A stretch of DNA of 64,000 nt from the NCBI RefSeq assembly GCF_032854445.1, contig NC_088295.1:48781385-48845384 (forward strand), in the 5' to 3' direction. The stretch is from Liolophura sinensis. Taxonomy: Eukaryota > Mollusca > Polyplacophora > Chitonida > Chitonidae. Below, one piece after another: positions 60,201-64,000 of this stretch (its first letter is position 1; every line of letters starts with the position of its first letter). The notes beneath the pieces were generated by a model. The model did no database searches. It was not told the DNA's origin and worked only from the letters and a program-made list of their open reading frames with translations. The position numbers were made by a program, and so were the translations under genes.

Positions 60201-63200
60201 TTTCCCTTATTCTGTAATATTTGTAATGTTCAATACAATGCCTGTGTCTCTCCACGCAGATATGGAGATGTCGCCCCCCTTGGAGAGAAAAGTGATAGCA
60301 CCGCAGAACTCCAATTCTGAGATCTCCAAGTACAGTGTACAGGCTCTGACCCAGCTGGCAGAGGTAAGTTTTCAGTGCTAGCAAGGCCTGTAGTGGTCAT
60401 GATTCTTGTTGAATTTTTATATACAACAGCCCTCCACGCACCCTCATTAAATAGATAAAAAAAAGTTATATAAAGTCTGTTACATACAAGTTTTGGTTTA
60501 TCCCCATTGCATACTTGAAACATGATAAAAGTTATTCAGTGAAATGAATGACTTAAATATTAGTATAGAGGTTGTGAAGATTTTATCTGTCTTTTAACTT
60601 TATATATTCTTTCTTCATGCTAAGTGAAAAATGCTTTGTTTAGAAAAGAGAAGAATTTTGTGTCTCTTATGAAACACTGTTGCCTGATAAAACTTCAGTT
60701 TCCAGTCTAAATATTAATTTTGCGGTTGTTAGAGGACTGCCAGTCTCCTGGATGTGGTGTATGGGAGTGAAGAGAAGGAGAAAGTTGTCCCATTCCTCAC
60801 TTCCATTATGTACAACGTCTTCCCTTATCTCAGAAACCACAGGTTAGTAAACACATCATTGTCTCTACCATGTACAGTCTTTCCTTATCTGAGAAAACAC
60901 AGTTAAGTAAACACATCATTGTCTCTCCCTTGTACAGTGTCTTTCCTTATCTGAGAAAACATAGTTAAGTAAACACATCATTGTCTCTCCCATGTACAAC
61001 GTCTTCCCTTATCTCAGAAACCACAGGTTAGTAAACACATCGTTGTCTCTGCCATGTACAACGTCTTCCCTTATCTCAGAAACCATGGTTTAGTAAACAC
61101 ATCGTTGTCTCTGCCATGTACAACGCCTTCCCTTATCTCAGAAACCACGGTTTAGTAAACACATCATTGTCTCTGCCATGTACAACGTCTTCCCTTATCT
61201 CAGAAACCACAGGTTAGTAAACACATCATTGTCTCTGCCATGTACGTCTTCCCTTATCTCAGAAACCACAGTTTAGTAAACACATCGTTGTCTCTGTCAT
61301 GTACTATGTCTTTCCTTATCTGAGAAAACACATTTAAGTAAACACATCTTTGTCTCTCCCGTGTACAACGTCTTTCCTTATCTGAGAAAACACAATTAAA
61401 GTCTTTCCTTATCTGGAGAGACACAGTTTAGTAAACACATCATTGTCTCTCCCATGTACAGTGTCTTTCCTTATCTGAGAAAACACAGTTAAGTAAACAC
61501 ATCGTTGTCTCTCCCTTGTACAGTGTCTTTCCTTATCTGAGAAAACACAGTTAAGTAAACACATCATTGTCTCTCCCATGTACAATGTCTTTCCTTATCT
61601 GAGAAACCGCAGTTTAGTAAACATATCATTGTCTCACTCGTGTACAACGCCTTCCCTTATCTCAGAAACCACGGTTTAGTAAACACATCATTGTCTCTGC
61701 CATGTACAACGTCTTCCCTTATCTCAGAAACCACAGGTTAGTAAATACATCATTGTCTCTGCCATGTACGTCTTCCCTTATCTCAGAAACCACAGTTTAG
61801 TAAACACATCGTTGTCTCTGTCATGTACTATGTCTTTCCTTATCTGAGAAAACACAGTTAAGTAAACACATCGTTGTCTCTCCCTTGTACAGTGTCTTTC
61901 CTTATCTGAGAAAACATAGTTAAGTAAACACATCATTGTCTCTCCCATGTACAATGTCTTTCCTTATCTTAGAAACCACAGTTTAGTAAACATATCATTG
62001 TCTCACTCGTGTACAACGTCTTTCCTTAACTGAGAAACCACAGTTTAGTAAACACATCATTGTCTCTCCCGTGTACGTCTTTCCTTAACTGAGAAACCAC
62101 AGTTTAGTAAACACATCATTGTCTCTCCCGTGTACAACGTCTTTCCTTATCTCAGAAACCACAGTTTAGTAAACACATCATTGTCTCTCCCGTGTACGTC
62201 TTTCCTTAACTGAGAAACCACAGTTTAGTAAACACATCATTGTCTCTTCCGTGTACAACGTCTTTCCTTAACTGAGAAACCACAGTTTAGTAAACACATC
62301 ATTATCTCCCGCATGTACAACATCTTCCCTTATCTGAGAAACCACAGTTTAGTAAACACATCATTATCTCTTCCATGTACTATGTCTTTCCTTATCTTAG
62401 AAACCACATGGTATTTATCTTGCCCAATATGTCAACATGTAAGACGTCCATTCAATACATAAAAATCAAACCATCCAGATGTTCATTATCATATTATCAG
62501 CAATGGCTCAAGGGTACTGTTAATACATTCATTCTCCTAACATTGTTAAACGCCATAGTTGTTTATTTGCTCATGGTTCCAGCCCTCACAACCTCCCAAG
62601 TTTCCGGGCTTGCTCACAGTTCCTGTCCAGCATCAGTGGTTACCAGTACACTAGGAAGTCCTGGCGGAAAGAGGCCCTGGAGCTCCTGCTGGATGCCAGC
62701 TTCTTCCAGATGGACCAGAAGTGCATTAGCTACTGGGAGACCATCATAGACAATCTGATGACCCATGATAAGACCACCTTCAAGGACCTCATGAGTAAGG
62801 GGGCTGGGTCAGCATAGTCTGGGCAGGGCTAATTTGCTTGACAGTCTGAACAATCAGTCAAAAGCTACCTAGTTTGGATGCTTTTGTGGTTTTGCACTTT
62901 GGCTCCACTTTCATTTCTGAAGGGGCAGCCGCATGGCCCAGTGGTTTAGCTGGTGAAAAACTCCATGAAATTCTAGATTATAGCGCATACATGTACTTAT
63001 ATTTTATTGAAGCTGATTTCCGTTTTTGCACCACTCATGTATTTATTCAATAACATGTTTATTATACACCAAAAATCAATCCTGTCATCTAAGGAGCAAA
63101 GTTAAGCCCACAAACGGCCACCTGCCATATAAAACATATGCGGCATGACCACCTCAGTGTTTAGATATAGGCAAACTTGGAAGTTGGTATATAATACTGT

Positions 63201-63410
63201 TTAGTAACATGTTTCTGTAGAGTTCCTTGACAGTTTTCCTCTTGCCTCTTGTCTCAGGTCGTGTGACGGTGGTACAGGCGGGCTCCCTGAACCTATTCAG
63301 CAGTAAGGACCAGGAGTTTGAACAGCGGACCCTGCTCCTCAAGAGGCTCGCCTTCACATTGTTCTGTAGTGAACCTGACCAGTACCAGAGGAACATGCCA
63401 GATATACAAG
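36030..63410 (+). CDS. DOP1: DOP1 (dopey), 5' and central part of gene, 22 exons in window
   Basis: DOP1 is a large peripheral membrane scaffold that works with MON2 in endosome-Golgi transport; mammalian DOP1A also links cargo membranes to kinesin-1. Exons: 36030-36205 (probable), 38456-38612, 41136-41488, 42101-42290, 42817-43668, 45085-45994, 47480-47745, 48834-48987, 49573-49676, 50120-50272, 51336-53139, 54162-54373, 54879-55067, 55655-55780, 56890-57030, 58111-58271, 58792-58858, 59328-59478, 60260-60363, 60733-60842, 62583-62794 and 63258-63410; more follow beyond the window. The N-terminal dopey domain is clear ([75 protein letters not shown]). Later matches include [35 protein letters not shown] and [19 protein letters not shown]. 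About 2190 residues are covered (human DOP1A 2465, DOP1B 2298). Exons 8, 11 and 12 have single-base frame breaks at homopolymers. One gene corresponds to the two vertebrate paralogues. Confidence 0.93.
36305..37102 (+). repeat. 24-bp minisatellite in DOP1 intron 1
   Basis: The unit is approximately GGGAGTGCTTTACTCATTGA plus TCAT, with higher-order variants (GATCTCTGGAGTGCTTCACA and TTGGTTGTAGAAGTGTTTTA). Because 24 is a multiple of three, the plus strand shows long open frames of MGVLYSLI-type octapeptides (36536-36937 and 36940-37128). These look like a by-product of the repeat, not a protein. Confidence 0.92.
37613..37634 (+). other. G-run cluster, potential G-quadruplex
   Basis: Four G runs of 4 to 6 separated by single T (GGGGTGGGGGGTGGGGGTGG). 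This fits the G3+N1-7 pattern for intramolecular quadruplexes. It is in DOP1 intron 1, on the transcribed-RNA-like strand. Confidence 0.6.
38456..38612 (+). CDS. DOP1: DOP1 exon with conserved N-terminus
   Basis: Encodes [20 protein letters not shown] onward to the invariant [19 protein letters not shown]. The ATG at 38466-38468 matches the usual family start. The acceptor follows a TTG repeat (TTGTTGTTGTTGTGTCAG) and the donor is GTATGC. Confidence 0.95.
39195..39325 (+). mobile_element. SINE type B, deleted copy
   Basis: TTTGTAGATTCTCCTGCTGT followed by the 3' end CGCCATCATATAAGTGAAAA and AATAAATAAATAG. Most of the body is missing. Confidence 0.6.
40417..40549 (+). mobile_element. SINE type A, 3' half, DOP1 intron
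   Basis: Runs from CAGCAACCTGTGAATGGTCG through CCCACCATAATGCTGGCCGC and AAGTGAAATATTCTTGAGTA to an AAATAAATAAAT tail. Confidence 0.8.
41625..41945 (+). mobile_element. SINE type B copy with C-rich insertion
   Basis: Shares CTTGCTGAAGGCCGATGGTT and CTGACTACTATTGTCCAAGT-type segments with other copies. A CCACCC-rich stretch (41813-41856) interrupts it. Confidence 0.6.
42101..42290 (+). CDS. DOP1: DOP1 exon ending in a GC donor
   Basis: Encodes the segment [20 protein letters not shown] through [15 protein letters not shown]. Homology and phase place the exon end after ATG at 42290, where the intron starts GCAAGT, followed by the exon at 42817 beginning [17 protein letters not shown]. No GT donor nearby keeps the frame. 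Confidence 0.9.
42477..42692. mobile_element. MITE copy 1 (TIR family)
   Basis: Left end TCCTCAACCTTTTTGCATG and right end CATGCAAAAGGGTTGAAATA are inverted repeats. The body has AACTTTCAGTGCAATTTATG and GATGTTGAAGATAAAAT. Related to 50830-51046 and 53505-53655. Confidence 0.75.
44794..45000 (+). mobile_element. SINE type A, DOP1 intron, close to acceptor
   Basis: Starts at TGACCCAGAACCCTCCCACC, carries a box B-like GTGAGTTCAAGTCC, the GGGAAGGTCTCTCAGCAACC body and the AAGTGAAATATTCCTGAGTA 3' end. It ends 84 bp before the exon at 45085. Confidence 0.82.
45995..46312 (+). repeat. 26-bp minisatellite starting at a DOP1 donor
   Basis: About 11-12 copies of GGTGTAAGCACATGGCCTTT plus GTTGCA. The first unit is the intron start itself (GGTAAGTGTGTGGCTTTTGT). 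Each unit carries TTGTTGCAG followed by GTGTAAG, i.e. an acceptor-like and a donor-like sequence back to back. Confidence 0.9.
47035..47092 (+). mobile_element. V-SINE-like 3' tail fragment
   Basis: GCACGACATTAAACCCCGAG followed by CACTCACTCACTCACTC is the same 3' end as the copies at 2412 and 13345. Confidence 0.65.
47105..47445 (+). mobile_element. SINE type B copy just upstream of a DOP1 exon
   Basis: A full-length-like copy: head TTGCTAGGTGTGGGATCAAA, middle CATGTGGGAAAGTTTGTCAG-like and CTTGCCAGAGGTCGGTGG, 3' end CATATGAGTGAAAAATTCTG with AAATAAATAAAG. It ends about 35 bp before the acceptor of the exon at 47480. Confidence 0.75.
48103..48180 (+). mobile_element. SINE type A, short internal fragment
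   Basis: Only the TACGTGGGAAGGTTTGCCAG and CAACCTGCAGATAGTCGTG part of the family is recognisable. Confidence 0.55.
48405..48517 (+). repeat. 113-bp gap flank, left copy
   Basis: GGGGTCGAAATTTTCCGTCA to CTGGCTGTCTGTTG. It is repeated at 48718-48830 with roughly 10% differences and the same length. See the gap entry. Confidence 0.9.
48518..48717. other. assembly gap of 200 N
   Basis: Exactly 200 N between two near-identical 113-bp flanks (48405-48517 and 48718-48830). The right flank leads into the DOP1 exon at 48834 and the left one ends just where the same TAG and exon would follow. The gap is probably an unresolved overlap of two haplotypes and not missing sequence of known size. Confidence 0.95.
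48834..48987 (+). CDS. DOP1: DOP1 exon next to the gap, one frame break
   Basis: Reads [20 protein letters not shown] and on to [10 protein letters not shown], then hits TGA unless one C of CCCCC (about 48916-48920) is removed, after which [18 protein letters not shown] follows as expected for dopey. The exon starts 116 bp after the N gap. Confidence 0.88.
50830..51046. mobile_element. MITE copy 2 (TIR family)
   Basis: Left TTCCTCAGCCTTTTCC, body AGAGCAACTTTCAGTGCAAT and GATTTTGGAGACAAG, right CATGCGAAAAGGTTTAAGAA followed by TTACAGTA. Confidence 0.75.
51056..51209 (+). mobile_element. SINE type A, 3' half, DOP1 intron
   Basis: Contains CAGCAACCAGTGGATGGTAA, CCCACCATAACACTGG and CTTGAGTATGGCGTAAAACA, with a diverged AAATAAATAAG tail. 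Confidence 0.7.
51336..53139 (+). CDS. DOP1: DOP1 large exon with multiple 1-base frame breaks
   Basis: The first kilobase is an intact frame, from [17 protein letters not shown] through an acidic linker to ARHRKSVFG. After 52319 the conserved protein continues only by changing frame eight times: near 52320 (A missing), 52401-52405 (extra base), 52474-52476 (extra A), 52562 (T missing), 52597-52600 (extra A), 52637 (extra A), 52881-52893 (extra T) and 53060-53062 (extra C). Between breaks the frames encode [93 protein letters not shown] and [14 protein letters not shown], all dopey-like. Splice sites are intact. Confidence 0.88.
53505..53655. mobile_element. MITE copy 3 (TIR family), shorter
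   Basis: Left TTCTTCAACCTTTTCGCGAA, body AGAGCAACTTTCAGCCCCAG and GATTTTGGAGACAAATC, right CATTCGAAAAAGTTGAAGAT followed by TACAGTA. The right half is shortened relative to the other two copies. Confidence 0.75.
54162..54373 (+). CDS. DOP1: DOP1 exon with two frame breaks and a NAGNAG acceptor
   Basis: The acceptor ACAGCAG allows exon starts at 54162 or 54165, differing by one codon in frame. The exon needs one more C in GTACCCCT (54184-54187) to read [19 protein letters not shown], and one more A in CCCAAAG (54258-54260) to read through [16 protein letters not shown] to the conserved [13 protein letters not shown] end. Confidence 0.87.
55250..55635 (+). mobile_element. SINE type B, best-preserved copy
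   Basis: Segments in order: GGTGGGCTGTGATCTGGTGG, TTGGTGACAATAAGCGATCA, CACATGTGGGAAAATTTGTC, AGTAACTTGCTAAAGATCG, CATTGTATAAATGAAAATTC, CTTGAGTATGG and AAATAAATAAATAAAA. It ends 20 bp before the exon at 55655. Confidence 0.78.
56213..56865 (+). repeat. 79-bp minisatellite upstream of a DOP1 acceptor
   Basis: About eight copies with period 79 (CACCATGG at 56234, 56313 and 56392), containing TATACACCATGGGTTTATAT and CATAGGTTCATAGTACATGT. Two alternating subtypes (TGTCTATCATAG and TGAGTACCATAG). It ends about 25 bp before the exon at 56890. Confidence 0.92.
57089..57325 (+). mobile_element. SINE type A, nearly full length, DOP1 intron
   Basis: The head GTGACCCAGGAGCCGATGAG (box B-like GATGAGTTCAAGTCC), body GGGAAGGTCTGCCGGCAACC and tail AAATAAATAAATAAG are recognisable, with a shortened 3' conserved segment. 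Confidence 0.8.
57622..58011. mobile_element. MITE-like TIR element in DOP1 intron
   Basis: The left end CCCTGTTCAC and the reverse complement of the right end (CCCCGTACAC) match 8 of 10 and both ends are flanked by TA. The interior is rich in subterminal GTGAAC/CATGTGAA and CCAGTTT/AAACCAG motifs. No ORF. Length 390 bp. Confidence 0.65.
59057..59327 (+). repeat. 54-bp minisatellite duplicating a DOP1 3' splice site
   Basis: Five units precede the exon at 59328. Each contains TTTGCTCACTTTCAG followed by GATATTGTT, i.e. the real acceptor and the first nine exon bases, then TTCATATGATGAATGATGAT. GATATT occurs at 59060, 59113, 59167, 59221 and 59275 before the real 59328. Confidence 0.95.
59543..59693 (-). 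mobile_element. SINE type A, 3' half, DOP1 intron
   Basis: Plus-strand TATTTATTTATTTGATTGG, CAAGAATATTTCACTTATGC and GGGCAGAGCCCGGGGGAAAC are the reverse of the family 3' half. Confidence 0.8.
60843..62400 (+). repeat. 63-bp minisatellite duplicating a DOP1 exon end and 5' splice site
   Basis: About 24 copies following the exon 60733-60842. Each contains a copy of the last 33 or so exon bases (TGTACAACGTCTTCCCTTAT, then CTCAGAAACCACAG) and the intron start TTAGTAAACACATCATTGTC. At least three copies keep the exact junction CCACAG/GTTAGT (donors at 61027, 61213 and 61737). The last copy at about 62371-62410 is fused to unique sequence. Confidence 0.95.
63258..63410 (+). CDS. DOP1: DOP1 last exon in the window
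   Basis: Encodes [20 protein letters not shown] through [19 protein letters not shown] to NMPDIQ, matching the conserved C-terminal third. The donor GTCAGC is immediately followed by a 15-bp minisatellite. The remaining C-terminal exons lie outside the window. Confidence 0.93.
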
Positions 63411-63535
63411 GTCAGCACTCTCAACACAGGCACTCTCACCATAGGCACTCTCAACATGGGCACTCTCAGTGTAGGCACTCTCAACATAGGCACTCTCAAC
63501 ACGGGCACTCTCAACATAGGCACTCTTAACACGGG
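63411..63535 (+). repeat. 15-bp minisatellite starting at a DOP1 donor
   Basis: About eight copies of GGCACTCTCAACATA, beginning 4 bp after the exon end. The unit keeps the exon's frame, giving repeated H-S-Q-H-R if the intron were retained, to a stop at 63527. Confidence 0.93.
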
Positions 63536-64000
63536 CACATTTTAGTGGTTCATTATGTTTAAATAATAAATGCTCCCTTCTGAATGCAGTGGGAGTATCT
63601 GTATTTGGATTTGCCTGTGGAAGGGTGTGTCTGCATGGTTTGGTCAAATATTAGGCATTTCACCTAAAGTTTAGCATTGGACACATTTAGATTGATTCTG
63701 ATTGACTCCTGAATCTTATATGGTCACATATGAGTTTCTTTGTAAAGTTTGATTATTTTCAGAGAGATTGTGCTGGCATTGAAAGTATCATTTTAATGCA
63801 TTTACATGCTTCTGAAAGTGCATTTTTATATACCAAAGGTGAAGTTTTTTTTCCAGCTACTTTCTTGATATGATTAATTTTTGAAGAAAAAAAAAAGAGA
63901 TTGCCTTTGTTTCTTCATTTTTACCAGATTTTCCTTATTTTGGGCAATTTTCCTTTTGTTGTGCTTCAAGCAGGTCTGAACCTCCCAGTTTATGTACTAT

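Noticed and set aside
1-64000. A novel multi-gene system linking the four genes
   Set aside because: DCAF6, CHORDC1, TIMM13 and DOP1 are unrelated housekeeping genes with separate strands and promoters; nothing suggests joint function.

Overview
The window is animal nuclear DNA. It has multi-exon genes with GT-AG introns, long introns, many short dispersed repeats with tRNA-like heads and AAAT-type tails, and one assembly gap of 200 N. Protein similarity and the repeat types (V-SINE-like copies ending in CACTCACTCACT, and SINEs ending in AAATAAATAAAT) point to a lophotrochozoan, most likely a mollusc. The species cannot be named from sequence alone.

Layout. (1) 1-7054, plus strand: 3' two thirds of DCAF6 (NRIP/IQWD1), with a Ser-rich insert, an IQ motif and the last WD40 repeats; a long putative 3'UTR runs to about 10.86 kb. 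(2) 13018-22043, plus: complete CHORDC1 (morgana/CHP-1) in 9 exons, with two CHORD zinc domains and a CS domain. (3) 25402-29995, minus: complete TIMM13 in 3 exons, 92 codons, twin CX3C; it is convergent with CHORDC1. (4) 36030-63410 and beyond, plus: DOP1 (dopey), 21 conserved exons plus one probable upstream exon, missing only its C-terminal part beyond the window. The four genes are housekeeping functions with no evident shared pathway: ubiquitin-ligase substrate receptor, HSP90 co-chaperone, mitochondrial intermembrane-space chaperone, and endosome/Golgi trafficking scaffold. This is ordinary metazoan gene packing, not an operon.

Repeats fill most non-coding sequence: two SINE families sharing a 3' tail, V-SINE-like copies, a three-copy MITE with terminal inverted repeats, a second TIR element in a DOP1 intron, a hAT-like element carrying a broken zinc-finger ORF, and many minisatellites.

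The most unusual signal is in DOP1. Minisatellites lie directly against splice junctions in several introns (45995, 56213-56865, 59057-59327, 60843-62400, 63411-63535). In two of them the repeat unit contains the exon edge and the splice site, giving arrays of decoy 3' or 5' splice sites. The second notable signal is a cluster of single-base homopolymer indels that break DOP1 and CHORDC1 frames, together with a duplicated 113-bp flank on both sides of the N gap. These look like assembly or haplotype errors rather than real pseudogenes. I found no convincing new biological system; the splice-junction minisatellites are the best candidate for something undescribed.
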